DNA of 61,310 bases from Candidatus Sumerlaeota bacterium (GCA_017161655.1 JADFCV010000002.1:32420-93729), one strand, 5' to 3'. Positions 25,606-36,156 are shown, numbered from the stretch's first letter. The notes: generated from the sequence alone by a model not told the origin. A program made the numbers and translations.

Positions 25606-28600
25606 TCAATTCTCTTTCTTCGTTCCATCAATCGCGAAGGCCTTCGTTAGCTCCTCATACAGGTGATACCGCGTATTCACCTCGTGGCGAGCGGCCTCCA
25701 GCAGTTGTTTGAAGCGTTCCGGATTCAGCTGCTCCACCATCCGGAAACGTGTTTCGTTGCGCATGAATTCACCCACGTCGAATTTCGGTGCGGGCGAATC
25801 AAGCTTGAGCGGCGATTCGCCTGCAAGTGCGCGACGTGGATCAAACCGGAAGAGAGGCCAGTAGCCGCTTTCCACAGCTAGCTTCTGCTGCTCTGGTCCG
25901 TGCACAAGATCGTAACCATGCGCAATGCAGTGGCAGTAGGCGATGATAACAGAGGTGCCCGGATACGACTCAGCTTCTTTGAAAGCCAGAACCGTTTGAT
26001 TGTCGCGTGCTCCAAAAGCAACCTTGGCAACGTACACATGGCCGTAACTCATCGCCATCAAAGCCAGATCTTTTTTTGGAAGCGGCCGGCCACCCATCGC
26101 GAATTTCGCCGCGGCACCGAGTGGTGTGGCTTTTGACTGCTGACCACCGGTATTCGAGTAAACCTCCGTGTCGAGGACAAGGATGTTCACATCGCGGTTC
26201 AGTGCAAAGACGTGATCAAGTCCGCCGTAACCGATGTCATAGGCCCAGCCGTCACCGCCCACAATCCACACGCTTTTCTTGACGAGATAATCCGCCAAGA
26301 GAGCAAGCCGCTGAGCATCCGATGAATCTAACTGGCTGAGCTTTGCACGCAGGACTTTGAGCCGCTCGCGTTGTGCCTGAATACCGGCCTCGCTTGACTG
26401 ATCGGCCTTCAGAATCTCATCGGCGAGCTGCTCTCCGATCTGGCTTGCAAGTTTCTTAAGCAGTTCCTCTGCGAACTCTTTCTGCTTATCGATAGCAAGT
26501 CGGAATCCGAACCCGAACTCCGCATTGTCCTCGAACAAAGAGTTGTTCCATGCCGGACCTCGTCCATCCCTATTGATGGTGTAGGGTGTCGTCGGCAAAT
26601 TGCCCCCGTAAATGGACGAGCAGCCCGTGGCATTTGCGATCAGAGCGCGATCGCCGAACATCTGCGTGAGGAGTTTTACATAGGGAGTCTCGCCACATCC
26701 CGCGCATGCTCCCGAGAACTCAAACAGAGGCTCAAAGAACTGAGTTCCCTTCACCGAGATCTCGAGTTTCGTGCGGTCAAACTCCGGCAGGTCCAGGAAG
26801 AACTTGAAGTTCTCTCGCTCGGCCTCGCGCAACGGTGGCATGGGGGCCATATCCAGCGCCTTATGCTTCGGATTGGACTTATCTTTTGCCGGGCAGACAG
26901 CTACGCAGACTTCGCAGCCAGTGCAGTCCTCCGGAGCCACCTGAATCGTGTACTTCAGCCCCTTCAGATCTGGTGAGCGGAAATCTGCGCTCTTGAAGGT
27001 CGAAGGAGCTTTTTCAAGGAACGCTGGATCATAGATTTTGGGTCGAATGGCTGCATGCGGACAAACGAGAGCGCACTTGTTGCACTGGATGCAGATCTTC
27101 GGATCCCACACAGGGATCTGAAGGGCGATAGCACGCTTCTCCCACTTCGCTGTGCCTGTGGGCCATGTCCCGTCCACGGGGAACGCGCTGACAGGCAACA
27201 AGTCGCCTTTGTTTGCAAGCATGACGGCCGTCACGCGCTGCACGAAATCCGGCGCTTCGTCCGGAACGATCGGCGGCCTTCGCTTCTGAGACGTCGCTTG
27301 GGCCGGCACCTGTACCTCATAAAGATTGGCCAGAGTCTGGTCCACTGCCTCGAAGTTTTTCTTCACCACTTCGGGGCCCTTTTTGCCGTATGTTTTTTCA
27401 ATCGCTTTCTTGATCTGCGCAATGGCCTCCTCGCGTGGCAACACGCCGGAGATGGCGAAGAAGCACGTCTGCATGATCGTATTGATTCGCCGCCCCATGC
27501 CTGTTTTGGCAGCGACGTCGTACGCATCGATGACGTAGAATTTGATCTTCTTTTCGATGATCTGTTCCTGCACTTCCCGCGGCAGATCATCCCAAACCTT
27601 GTCAGGACCAAGCGGAGAGTTCAGCAGGAACACCGCTCCAGGCGCGGCGTACTCGAGGACGTCGTATTTTTCGAGGAAGTTGTACTGGTGACATCCGACA
27701 AATTGCGCACGTTTCACCAGGTAAGCAGAGCGAATCGGGCGTGGTCCGAAACGCAAATGTGAGATGGTAATGGCGCCGGCTTTTTTCGAATCATAGACGA
27801 AGTAGCCCTGGGCCCAGTTCTCCGTTTCCTCGCCAATGATCTTAATCGTGTTCTTATTGGCTCCAACTGTACCGTCTGAACCAAGACCGAAGAACACGGA
27901 GCGCTGGACGTCGTCCGGCTCGATGTCGAGCTCTTGATCGTAAGCTAGCGACAGATGCGTCACATCGTCCATGATTCCCACGGTGAAGTGACGTTTCGGC
28001 TTTTCCTTCGCCAGCTCGTCGAACACGGACTTGATCATGGAAGGCGTAAACTCTTTCGATGAAAGTCCATAGCGCCCACCAATGACTTTTGGCTGCTGAG
28101 CAAATTGGGAAATGCCCATGGCTTCGGCTTCATCCAGGGCTGCGATCACGTCGAGGTAAAGCGGCTCGCCAACCGCACCTGGTTCCTTTGTGCGGTCCAG
28201 AACCGCGATGGCTTTTGTTGAGGCCGGCAATGCTTCTATGAATGATTTTACGTCGAAAGGCCGGTACAACCGCACCTTAACGACGCCAACCTTTTCTCCC
28301 TTGCTCAGAAGCCACTCCACTGTCTCGTGGGCTGTCTCTGCGCCCGAACCCATCAGCACGACGACGCGTTCTGCTTCCGGATCGCCCACGTAGTCGAAGA
28401 GCTTATAGGCGCGGCCTGTCACTTGCGCGAATTGATCCATGACGGCCTGCACGTGTTCTGGGCAGGCAAAGTAATATGGGTTGCAAGCCTCTCGCGCCTG
28501 GAAGAATGCGTCCGGGTTCTGTGCCGTGCCGCGTAGCACAGGTTTCTCCGGATTCAGAGCCCGTGCACGATGGGCGGCCACCAGCTCGTCCGGCAGCATT

Positions 28601-29181
28601 TGCCGAAGTTCTTCATCGCTGAGATAGGATATCTTAGAAACTTCGTGCGATGTGCGGAAGCCGTCAAAGAAATGTAAGAATGGCACTCTTGAGCGCAACG
28701 ATGCCACCTGGCCGATGCAGGCAAAGTCATGAGCCTCCTGCACACTCCCCGAAGCCAGCAACGCGAAACCAGTTTGCCGGCATGCCATCACGTCTGAGTG
28801 GTCCCCAAAGATCGAAAGGGCGTGCGTTGCCACCGTGCGTGCTGTCACGTGCATGCACATGGAGGTAAGCTCGCCGGCAATCTTGTACATATTGGGAATC
28901 ATGAGCAGGAGTCCTTGCGACGCGGTGAACGTCGTCGTCAATGCACCCGCCTGCAGCGCTCCGTGCACCGCGCCAGCAGCACCGCCTTCCGATTGCATTT
29001 CTGTCACTTGCGGCACAGTGCCCCACAGATTCTTCTTTCCCTTGACCGCCCACTCATCGGACAGCTCACCCATCGGCGAAGATGGCGTGATGGGATAGAT
29101 CGCGATCACTTCGTTGAGACGGTACGCGACGCTAGCCGCCGCCTCGTTTCCGTCCACGGTGATCATGACTCGATCAGCCAT
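25606..29181 (-). CDS. nifJ: Pyruvate:ferredoxin (flavodoxin) oxidoreductase
   Basis: A 1191-residue single-chain enzyme converting pyruvate and CoA to acetyl-CoA, CO2 and reduced ferredoxin. N-terminal domain I has IAIYPITPSSPMGE, and the middle region holds two 4Fe-4S motifs (CIQCNKCALVCP and CTGCEVCVAVCP). The cysteine CAGCGETPY marks the TPP domain, and TPP/Mg binding is in GDGWAYDIGYGG...NTGGQ. Length matches the fused homodimer form. AAAGGAG precedes the ATG. Divergent from citrate synthase, so the shared 312-bp region probably coordinates acetyl-CoA supply and use. Strong evidence for anaerobic or low-oxygen metabolism. Confidence 0.96.
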   Translation of the reverse strand: MADRVMITVDGNEAAASVAYRLNEVIAIYPITPSSPMGELSDEWAVKGKKNLWGTVPQVTEMQSEGGAAGAVHGALQAGALTTTFTASQGLLLMIPNMYKIAGELTSMCMHVTARTVATHALSIFGDHSDVMACRQTGFALLASGSVQEAHDFACIGQVASLRSRVPFLHFFDGFRTSHEVSKISYLSDEELRQMLPDELVAAHRARALNPEKPVLRGTAQNPDAFFQAREACNPYYFACPEHVQAVMDQFAQVTGRAYKLFDYVGDPEAERVVVLMGSGAETAHETVEWLLSKGEKVGVVKVRLYRPFDVKSFIEALPASTKAIAVLDRTKEPGAVGEPLYLDVIAALDEAEAMGISQFAQQPKVIGGRYGLSSKEFTPSMIKSVFDELAKEKPKRHFTVGIMDDVTHLSLAYDQELDIEPDDVQRSVFFGLGSDGTVGANKNTIKIIGEETENWAQGYFVYDSKKAGAITISHLRFGPRPIRSAYLVKRAQFVGCHQYNFLEKYDVLEYAAPGAVFLLNSPLGPDKVWDDLPREVQEQIIEKKIKFYVIDAYDVAAKTGMGRRINTIMQTCFFAISGVLPREEAIAQIKKAIEKTYGKKGPEVVKKNFEAVDQTLANLYEVQVPAQATSQKRRPPIVPDEAPDFVQRVTAVMLANKGDLLPVSAFPVDGTWPTGTAKWEKRAIALQIPVWDPKICIQCNKCALVCPHAAIRPKIYDPAFLEKAPSTFKSADFRSPDLKGLKYTIQVAPEDCTGCEVCVAVCPAKDKSNPKHKALDMAPMPPLREAERENFKFFLDLPEFDRTKLEISVKGTQFFEPLFEFSGACAGCGETPYVKLLTQMFGDRALIANATGCSSIYGGNLPTTPYTINRDGRGPAWNNSLFEDNAEFGFGFRLAIDKQKEFAEELLKKLASQIGEQLADEILKADQSSEAGIQAQRERLKVLRAKLSQLDSSDAQRLALLADYLVKKSVWIVGGDGWAYDIGYGGLDHVFALNRDVNILVLDTEVYSNTGGQQSKATPLGAAAKFAMGGRPLPKKDLALMAMSYGHVYVAKVAFGARDNQTVLAFKEAESYPGTSVIIAYCHCIAHGYDLVHGPEQQKLAVESGYWPLFRFDPRRALAGESPLKLDSPAPKFDVGEFMRNETRFRMVEQLNPERFKQLLEAARHEVNTRYHLYEELTKAFAIDGTKKEN

Positions 29182-29493
29182 GCTGATGCTCCTTTCATTA
29201 AGATGAATTCTCGCACTTCTTGCTGGAGAGCTCTTCCAGATTTTGACCTATCAGTCGCCCTCTGCTTGAGCCACCACAGTCGGCGTTTTTCACTTTCCCG
29301 CGGGGAATTGCGAAGTGGTCACGGATGACGCGCAAGCAAAAAAAAACGCGCCCAACTTCGTACTCTTTCCCCCTTTCCGTGACTCTCTTTCAGGCGGTTT
29401 GCCTTTTTTCGATTGAGAATTGACGGTTTTATGTACGAAATCAGTACTGGTATTTTGTGAGGCTAAAATTATTTGATGAGGAGTCTTTCAGGC
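29182..29493. promoter_or_regulatory. Divergent promoter region between nifJ and citrate synthase
   Basis: 312 bp without a gene. It holds the ribosome sites of both genes (AAAGGAG for nifJ, GAGGAG for gltA), an A9 run (29340-29348), a partial dyad CACTT...AAGTG enclosing CCCGCGGGG (29291-29317), and a TTGACG at 29420-29425 that could be a -35 box for gltA, but no well-spaced -10 follows. No riboswitch pattern was recognised. Confidence 0.45.
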
Positions 29494-30780
29494 ATGACCG
29501 ACACGGCGAAACTAATCCTCGGCGATCAAACGATCGAACTCCCAGTGATCGTTGGGACTGAGGGTGAGAAAGCCATAGACATCACGAACCTTCGCGCCAA
29601 GACCGGCTACATCACCTACGATCCAGGCTTTGGAAATACCGGCAGTTGCAAGAGTGCCATCACCTTTATTGATGGTGAAAAAGGGATTCTCCGCTATCGC
29701 GGAGTGCCGATCGAACAGTTTGTGGAACATCCGAATTTCATCGAAGTCGCGTGGCTTCTTATCTTTGGAAGGTTTCCGAAAAAAGAAGAGCTTGAACGTT
29801 TTAGCGCGCTGCTGACCGAGTACGCGCCGCTTCATGAAGCCATGAAACATCATTTTGAGGGGTTCCCGGTGGATGCCCCCCCGATGGCAATTCTTTCGGC
29901 AATGATCAACACCCTCTCGTGTTTCGAGCCCCAGTTTTCAAAATTCGAGGACGATGAGGCTTTTGAGCAGGCTGCGGCGAAACTTATTAGCAAGGTACGC
30001 ACGATCGCGGCCTACTCTTACAGGCGTTCGCGCGGGCTACCCTTTATGTATCCCGATCCCAAACGCCGCTATTGCTCCAACTTCCTCCACATGATGTTTT
30101 CTATGCCCTACTCGGATTACGAAGTGCCTGCAGAAATTGAGGACGCATTAAATCTTGTTCTCATTCTTCACGCCGATCACGAGCAGAACTGCAGCACTTC
30201 GACTGTCCGGATGGTCGGATCCAGCCGTGCGAACCTGTTTGCCTCCTGTGCTGCCGGCGTGTGTGCTCTTTGGGGACCGCTGCATGGTGGTGCGAATGTC
30301 GCCGTCATAGAGATGCTTGAGGCCATGCACAAAGGTGGGCTCACACCAGAGCAGTGCTTGAAGATGGCAAAGGACAAAGATAGTGGCTTCCGCCTCATGG
30401 GCTTTGGGCACCGTGTTTACAAGAATTTTGACCCCCGCGCGCGCATCCTTAAGGAACAGTGCGACAAAGTGCTTGCCACTCTTGGGGTAAAAGATCCTCT
30501 CCTCGACATTGCCCGAAAGCTCGAAGAACTAGCGCTGCAAGATCCTTACTTCGTGGAGCGCAAACTCTATCCCAACGTCGACTTCTACAGCGGAATCATC
30601 ATGCGTGCGCTCAAAATCCCGCTCAACATGTTCACCGTCATGTTCGCCATAGGGCGATTGCCGGGGTGGATTGCTCAATGGAAAGAACAGCACGACGATC
30701 CGACAAACCGCATTGCCCGGCCTCGCCAGATTTACACTGGCCCCACAAAACGAGACTACGTCCCAATGGACCAACGGTAG
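29494..30780 (+). CDS. gltA: Citrate synthase
   Basis: 428 residues from the ATG at 29494 (GAGGAG ten bases upstream; the in-frame start at 29473 would lack one). Catalytic residues lie in [17 protein letters not shown] and [15 protein letters not shown], and DFYSGI with the Asp is present. The N-terminal beta domain ([14 protein letters not shown]) marks the type II, Gram-negative-like form. It condenses oxaloacetate with acetyl-CoA, the product of the divergent nifJ. A bidirectional terminator follows directly. Confidence 0.97.
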   Translation: MTDTAKLILGDQTIELPVIVGTEGEKAIDITNLRAKTGYITYDPGFGNTGSCKSAITFIDGEKGILRYRGVPIEQFVEHPNFIEVAWLLIFGRFPKKEELERFSALLTEYAPLHEAMKHHFEGFPVDAPPMAILSAMINTLSCFEPQFSKFEDDEAFEQAAAKLISKVRTIAAYSYRRSRGLPFMYPDPKRRYCSNFLHMMFSMPYSDYEVPAEIEDALNLVLILHADHEQNCSTSTVRMVGSSRANLFASCAAGVCALWGPLHGGANVAVIEMLEAMHKGGLTPEQCLKMAKDKDSGFRLMGFGHRVYKNFDPRARILKEQCDKVLATLGVKDPLLDIARKLEELALQDPYFVERKLYPNVDFYSGIIMRALKIPLNMFTVMFAIGRLPGWIAQWKEQHDDPTNRIARPRQIYTGPTKRDYVPMDQR

Positions 30781-30808
30781 TCTCCTCAAAAGACAACTCC
30801 GAAAAACT

Positions 30809-30836
30809 GGGGCGACAACCTGGTGGGTGTCGCCCC
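30809..30836. terminator. Bidirectional terminator between citrate synthase and DUF4340 gene
   Basis: A perfect 9-bp stem, GGGGCGACA (30809-30817) with TGTCGCCCC (30828-30836), 10-base loop. Minus strand continues with AGTTTTTC; plus strand with AAACTTTTAAA. It sits between two convergent stops and probably serves both. Confidence 0.8.
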
Positions 30837-30872
30837 AAACTTTTAAACACAGCGGAAAAGCTTCTTTCGCCT

Positions 30873-32645
30873 TTACTCGAGAAGAGAGCGCAATTGCGCG
30901 ACCAGCAGATCCAGCTCTGAATTTAGGACTTCGTATGTACGTCCTCGGTTATCCTTGACAAATGACGTCTTAGGCAATCGCTTGCCCACCTCGACGGAAC
31001 TCAGCACGGCATCTCCGTCACCGTAGACGGTAATCTTTAGCGTGGGACGTTCCACTGGCGCAATGACCGTCTCGCCGCTGGCAGCAAAGTCCTTCTCAAA
31101 TTTTAGCCGGTTTATGGTTTCACACACACGTTTTAGCTTAGCCAAATCCGCCGTGGTATAGAGTGTTTGCCCAGGTCGAAGCAATTTCCACTCGACCCCA
31201 TCGCGTCGGAGTTCGTATTTCTGGGCATCAAGCTCGATCTCGATGCGGTTCGCACGTGCCACATCAAATGCCGCGAAATTCGGGTCCGCCAAACTCTCCG
31301 GCAGCACGATGAGCTCCCGTCCCATTTCCACAGTGAAGACCATGGGGTCCCCCCCGCGTCGCGCGTACACGCTTGTCACATTCTGCGGTTCGCTTTTGCC
31401 GATTTCCAAAATTTCGCTACGCGATTTGTCGCGTGCTGTCACAGTAAACCGAAAACGAGGTGGCATTAAGCCATAAATTGATGGATCACGCGGATCGCTG
31501 TCCACATACTCACGCACTCGCATCTTCAGCAGAGCTTCGAGGCGCACGTTGACTTTCTCCTGATCCACGCGCCGGGTAGGATCACCCACAAATTCCCACT
31601 CATCTCGTTCATTGCGGTGCAGATCCGTACGAGCGCGACCGATCTCAAACACAACATAGCCCACATCGCTGGGCCTCAGCGTGAAAAGCTGCCGCGAACG
31701 GAAATAGTTCTCGTTCACATCGAGCTCTTCGTATTTTTCATGACCGAAATACAGGAGCTCAGGTTCTTGATTGCGTTTCGCCACGTAGATTGGTCGTGAA
31801 GGAGCCCCCACCTTGCCTACCACAAGTTTTTGTGCCGGCGCTGCTGCACGCTGAAGCTCAAAAGTCATGACCGGGCGAGTCAGAGCTTCCAGCGCTGCAG
31901 CCAGACTGGTAGGTTGATCTGAGGCCTGGGTCACGAATCCCGCTGCGCGCAGCATTCCAATCCGCCGCAGGAATTCTTCGACAACTGTATTCTCGGCGGG
32001 AGCGACCTCCGGCACCGATATCTGCCACTGGCCACGCTCATTGCGCAGTTCTAAAGGTTTGTCCGGACGGTCAATTTTAATCGCCGTGTAACTGTCGAGC
32101 GCACCCGAATCAATATCGAGAAGCCGTGTCTTCTGGAAATCTGCTGGCTGGCGCATCAGTGTGTTCTTAATGGCTTCGCTGATCGTGAACACGTGCTTGG
32201 CCCCGGGATAGCGAGCAAAGACTTGACCCGTGTAAGTTGATGCCAGGCCCACAGCCAGCTCGAAGACCTGGCCCTTGGTCGTTTTTAGCGTGAGCTGGAC
32301 GCTCGGGCTGTCGAGTCCATACTCTTCCAGCGTCCCCACTTCGATTTCGTTGCGTTTACGCGCTCCTGTCACGTTCACGAGGAGTTGCTCGACGGTTTCG
32401 GGATCTGCGGGGGCATCCGTGGGTTGACGCATGCGCCACTCGTTCCCTTCTCGAACCAGACGTATGACCCCAAATCGGTTACGCAGTTCGATCTCCTGAA
32501 CCTCACTCGCGTTGATGCCGGGCGCCAGCGACGACTCGTTCACTGCCGCATAGACCGATTTCTCGGCCTGCATGCGATCCACGACGTACAGCCCTACTGC
32601 TAACACAAAGGCCACTGCTGCAAAAAACAGTCTCTTCCAGCTCAT
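30873..32645 (-). CDS. DUF4340 domain protein of a Gld-type ABC system
   Basis: 590 residues with a single N-terminal membrane anchor (LFFAAVAFVLAVGLYVVD) and a long extracytoplasmic beta-rich part with DUF4340 features (VQEIELRNRFGVIRLVREGNEWRM; repeated VxxLLxxL spacing), arranged as two or three related modules. Its ATG overlaps the GldG-like stop (ATGA). DUF4340 genes regularly follow GldF/GldG-like ABC genes in diverse bacteria; the exported substrate or function is unknown. Last gene of the unit. Confidence 0.8.
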   Translation of the reverse strand: MSWKRLFFAAVAFVLAVGLYVVDRMQAEKSVYAAVNESSLAPGINASEVQEIELRNRFGVIRLVREGNEWRMRQPTDAPADPETVEQLLVNVTGARKRNEIEVGTLEEYGLDSPSVQLTLKTTKGQVFELAVGLASTYTGQVFARYPGAKHVFTISEAIKNTLMRQPADFQKTRLLDIDSGALDSYTAIKIDRPDKPLELRNERGQWQISVPEVAPAENTVVEEFLRRIGMLRAAGFVTQASDQPTSLAAALEALTRPVMTFELQRAAAPAQKLVVGKVGAPSRPIYVAKRNQEPELLYFGHEKYEELDVNENYFRSRQLFTLRPSDVGYVVFEIGRARTDLHRNERDEWEFVGDPTRRVDQEKVNVRLEALLKMRVREYVDSDPRDPSIYGLMPPRFRFTVTARDKSRSEILEIGKSEPQNVTSVYARRGGDPMVFTVEMGRELIVLPESLADPNFAAFDVARANRIEIELDAQKYELRRDGVEWKLLRPGQTLYTTADLAKLKRVCETINRLKFEKDFAASGETVIAPVERPTLKITVYGDGDAVLSSVEVGKRLPKTSFVKDNRGRTYEVLNSELDLLVAQLRSLLE

Positions 32646-34246
32646 TGCTGCTCCCGCCTAGCTAAACTGTAACCCAGGCCCAAAAGCCCAACAATCGTGG
32701 GAACGAGAATGACCATCACCAGGAAGAGGAATTGCTTCTCACCGTCTGTCAGCACGACCGGCGTGTTCTCGATGTCCGTCGAGGGGATAGGCAAGAGCTC
32801 GCCGGCCCTGACCAACCAATTAATCGAGTTGTTGAAAAGCAGCCAGGCTTTTTGATTGATGCGCTCACTTGAGACAAAGTCAGCATTGCCGAAAACCACG
32901 ATCCGCGTCGCTTTCTCTTCACTCTGGTTTGGATCAAGCCGCAATGAAGCAACCCCTAGGGGAATGGCTCCGACCTCTTGAGGAGAAAAGACCTTTGATA
33001 AATCTTGTTTCCGCACCAATGCCGTCGCGATCTCCCCGCTGCTGAGCCGCACGCAGTCAGGTGAACTTTGAGCAATCACATCCACCCGGGCATCCGAAGG
33101 GAGCACTGTGGCTGGCTGCACAGGTCTCGCATAGACAAAAAAGAGCGGATCCTCAACGGAGATCTGGGTGATTGGATGCGAGAGCAAACCAACAGGAATG
33201 CTAAAGTGATCAGCACCGGGCTGACTCGCGCCCACACGGGCAACGATCTCATTTGGCAAGAGAATTCCAAAGCGAGCGAGCAAATCGGCCGTGTTGCGGA
33301 AAACGGAGGCAATTTCACCTGTAGCCTGCGGAATATCCGGGGTAAGCAAGAAAAGTGCGCGCCCACCATTTTCAAGATACTGCCGCAGTGTTTGCGCCTC
33401 GAGCCCCGACAAATCAGCCCGCGGTCCCACCCACAGAACGGCACTGGCGTCGCCAGGCACTTTTCCGCGCTGTGCCAGGGAAAGCGGAACCACTCGAATG
33501 CCCATGCGCTCCAGCTGATCCTTGACCCAAGAAAGATCGCGCACCGAAACTCGCTGCCCCGCCAGAGTCGCCAGAGCTGTGCTCCGCTCGAGCGGTAGCT
33601 CGTCGTGTCCCACTAGGAAGTAAAGAACGATGTCTTGATCGCGGAGCGCCTGAACAATACCGTTCGTAATGTCCTCCTCACGCAACCGGTTTACTCTCGC
33701 TAATCGCGCCCGCGACTCCGTCGATGTTGTCACCGTTTCGATGAATATGTCCCCGGGCATCACCTGCAGGCTGTAGCGACGCGCAAGTCCCACCTCCCGA
33801 AACGGATTAGCAATCGTGTAGGACACTTTCGGGCTAGCAGTCGCGTATTGTTCCAGAAGCAAGCGAGCCTGATCGCGTTCCGTTTCCGTTACAAACGCGG
33901 TAATGTGGACTGGTTGAGGAAGGCGTTTCAAAAAGTTCCGAGTGATCGGTGTCAGGCTATACCGCTTGTTTCGTGTCGCATCATACTGCCAGCCATGGCG
34001 TTCCAGAATTAAGAACAGCAAAACAAGTGTGCCGATGACTAGAGAAGAATAAACAAAGAACGCGGCGTAGAGCTTAATGTTCCGCGTGGCACGAGGTGCG
34101 AAAAACAGTAGCGACGTCGCCAGGCCAAGTGCGCTCACGCCGGCTGTGATGCTCGTAAATCGGCCATGTAGCCCGGTGGCAACGAGCCCGGAGAGCAGCA
34201 GAAGAAACCCTACATAGGAAACAATTCGTAAGGGGCGAATTTGCAT
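32642..34246 (-). CDS. GldG-like ABC transporter auxiliary/substrate-binding protein
   Basis: About 534 residues from the ATG at 34246, which overlaps the permease stop by one base (TGATG); a longer start at 34282 would overlap by 37. Several N-terminal membrane segments (SYVGFLLLLSGLVATG, LYAAFFVYSSLVIGTLVLLFLIL) are followed by a large soluble domain with RYSLTPITRNFLKRLPQPVHITAF and YFLVGHDELPLE, typical of the ABC_transp_aux/GldG family, and a C-terminal membrane segment. In Bacteroidota GldG acts with GldA and GldF in gliding; elsewhere the role is unknown. Confidence 0.82.
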   Translation of the reverse strand: MQIRPLRIVSYVGFLLLLSGLVATGLHGRFTSITAGVSALGLATSLLFFAPRATRNIKLYAAFFVYSSLVIGTLVLLFLILERHGWQYDATRNKRYSLTPITRNFLKRLPQPVHITAFVTETERDQARLLLEQYATASPKVSYTIANPFREVGLARRYSLQVMPGDIFIETVTTSTESRARLARVNRLREEDITNGIVQALRDQDIVLYFLVGHDELPLERSTALATLAGQRVSVRDLSWVKDQLERMGIRVVPLSLAQRGKVPGDASAVLWVGPRADLSGLEAQTLRQYLENGGRALFLLTPDIPQATGEIASVFRNTADLLARFGILLPNEIVARVGASQPGADHFSIPVGLLSHPITQISVEDPLFFVYARPVQPATVLPSDARVDVIAQSSPDCVRLSSGEIATALVRKQDLSKVFSPQEVGAIPLGVASLRLDPNQSEEKATRIVVFGNADFVSSERINQKAWLLFNNSINWLVRAGELLPIPSTDIENTPVVLTDGEKQFLFLVMVILVPTIVGLLGLGYSLARREQQ

Positions 34247-35022
34247 CAGGCTCGCAACCTCCGCAGCTCCAAAACTCGGCATGTTAGAAAGAGCGCTATG
34301 GCCACAACCAGGAGAAAATACCCCGCATCCTGCACACGAAGCAGTCCGTGCGTGAACTGCTCGCTATGATACCTAAGCGATAAAGCCTGCAAAACTCCGG
34401 CAACGCCAGCACTGGCCGGGGTGCTCAAATCCCCTATGAGATAAAGTCCTAAGAGGATAACAAAGGCTAGGATAGCTGCAACGATTTGGTTTTCCGTCAG
34501 CGAGGAGGCCAACAGACCAATCGCTACATACGCCGCCGCCACGATGAAGCTTCCCAGATACGCGATGCCTACGACCGGCAATTCGGGTGTGCCAAAACGA
34601 GCCATGACGAGCACGTAATAACTGCAAATGCCGAGAATTGCGGCCAACACCGCGTAAGCTGCAAAGAACTTACCGAGCACAATGTCCCAGTCGCGGAAGG
34701 GAAGAGAGACAAGCAGTTCAAACGTGCCTGTCTTTTTCTCTTCTGCCAGCAGACGCATGGTAAATGCTGGCACCACAAAAAGTAGTAGAAAATTGATCAC
34801 CCAGTACAGGTTCGAGACCACGTGGCGGGTAAAGTTCAGTTTATCGAACCCCATTTCTCGACGGTATTGAGCATCGCCCGATAGCAGGGAAAAGTTCTCG
34901 AGGATGCCATAAAACAGTAGTCCACTCATGAACAAAAAAAGGCCTGCCGCAATGTAAACGGTCGGGCTTGTGAGATAGCTTTTAATTTCTCGCCGGAAAA
35001 TGGGGTAAAAGTGCAGCCTCAT
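34246..35022 (-). CDS. ABC-2 type permease, GldF-like
   Basis: A 258-residue membrane protein with six hydrophobic segments and the family pattern FRREIKSYLTSPTVYIAAGLFLF at the N-terminus, then FTMRLLAEEKKTGTFELLVSLPFRDWDIVLGKF (EKKxGTxExLLSxP). This is the ABC2_membrane/GldF form. It overlaps the ATPase stop by four bases and the GldG-like start by one, so the subunits are coupled for stoichiometric production. Confidence 0.88.
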   Translation of the reverse strand: MRLHFYPIFRREIKSYLTSPTVYIAAGLFLFMSGLLFYGILENFSLLSGDAQYRREMGFDKLNFTRHVVSNLYWVINFLLLFVVPAFTMRLLAEEKKTGTFELLVSLPFRDWDIVLGKFFAAYAVLAAILGICSYYVLVMARFGTPELPVVGIAYLGSFIVAAAYVAIGLLASSLTENQIVAAILAFVILLGLYLIGDLSTPASAGVAGVLQALSLRYHSEQFTHGLLRVQDAGYFLLVVAIALFLTCRVLELRRLRA

Positions 35023-36050
35023 GCGCGCCCCTCCGTCGAGCTCAATTTTTCGAGATGACTTCCGCTTGAATCGGGCTCAACGCTATCGCTGGCAATCACT
35101 CGTAAGAAAATCTCCTCCAGGGTCATTCCGACTTCGTAAAGCTCGATGAGCTGCCATCCGCGCCGAACGATTGTTTCCGCAATTGTGGAATTGACCTCCG
35201 GAGACAAAGTGGACGTCTCCACCAGAAACTCGCAAAGCCGATTCGTCTCTGAGTCCTCGCTTGGCGCAGGAACCTCCTCAGCTTCTCGCAATTTGACTTT
35301 TTTCACGTGCGCCAGGGATTCGAGCAGCTCGCGGAGTTTTCCTCTTGGTGCCACAGCCTTTAGCACTAGCTGACTTCCGCCACGCATTTGCGTGGTCAGC
35401 TTTTGTGGTGTGCCGCTCGCAGCAATTTTGCCCTGATTGATGATGACCACACGCGAACAGGTCATCTGGACTTCCGGAAGGATGTGTGTGCTCAGAATCA
35501 CCGTTCTCCGGCCTGCCATGTTCTTGATGAGTCGGCGCACCTCGGCGATTTGCCGAGGGTCCAAGCCCACAGTTGGCTCGTCCAGGATCAGCACTTTTGG
35601 CTCGCCGATAAGCGCCTGAGCGAGTCCCACCCGTTGGCGGTACCCTTTCGAGAGGTGACCGATCAGCCGTTTGCGAACATCACCGAGCCCCGTCTCCTCA
35701 ATCACGGCCTCTGTGAAGCGCTTACGCGCCTGACGCCGGTAGCCCTTTGCATGAGCGACAAAATCTAACGCATCCTGAACGGTCATGTCCCGATAGAGAG
35801 GCACATGTTCGGGCATATATCCAATGATACGCCGGACCTCGTCGGAGTCCTTGACCACATCGAAGCCCCCCACAGTGACGCGTCCCGAGGTTGGAGGAAA
35901 GAAGCACGTCAGAATACGCATAGCGGTCGTTTTGCCCGCTCCATTTGGCCCAAGAAAACCAAGGATCTCGCCTTCAAGCACCTCAAAGCTCAGGCCGTCC
36001 ACCGCTTTGATGTCGCCGAAATATTTTGAGACGTTCTCTACGCGAACCAT
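35019..36050 (-). CDS. ABC transporter ATP-binding protein, GldA-like
   Basis: 343 residues. Walker A GPNGAGKTTAM, Q-loop IGYMPEHVPLY, signature LSKGYRQRVGLAQAL and Walker B VLILDEPTVGLD are all intact. A C-terminal ~110-residue tail (from about 235 onward) includes the DUF4162-like region that ends many ABC-2 ATPases. First gene of the four-gene minus-strand unit ending at 30873. Sequence and order match the GldA/GldF/GldG arrangement. Confidence 0.9.
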   Translation of the reverse strand: MVRVENVSKYFGDIKAVDGLSFEVLEGEILGFLGPNGAGKTTAMRILTCFFPPTSGRVTVGGFDVVKDSDEVRRIIGYMPEHVPLYRDMTVQDALDFVAHAKGYRRQARKRFTEAVIEETGLGDVRKRLIGHLSKGYRQRVGLAQALIGEPKVLILDEPTVGLDPRQIAEVRRLIKNMAGRRTVILSTHILPEVQMTCSRVVIINQGKIAASGTPQKLTTQMRGGSQLVLKAVAPRGKLRELLESLAHVKKVKLREAEEVPAPSEDSETNRLCEFLVETSTLSPEVNSTIAETIVRRGWQLIELYEVGMTLEEIFLRVIASDSVEPDSSGSHLEKLSSTEGRA

Positions 36051-36156
36051 CGCCTCTGACTATACCCGGCTCTTAAGAATCGAATGCAATGCCAAAACTT
36101 CCGCCATGCCTGAGATAAAGAAGCATCCCGCAGAATTTCCTCGGCCATTTTGTGTT

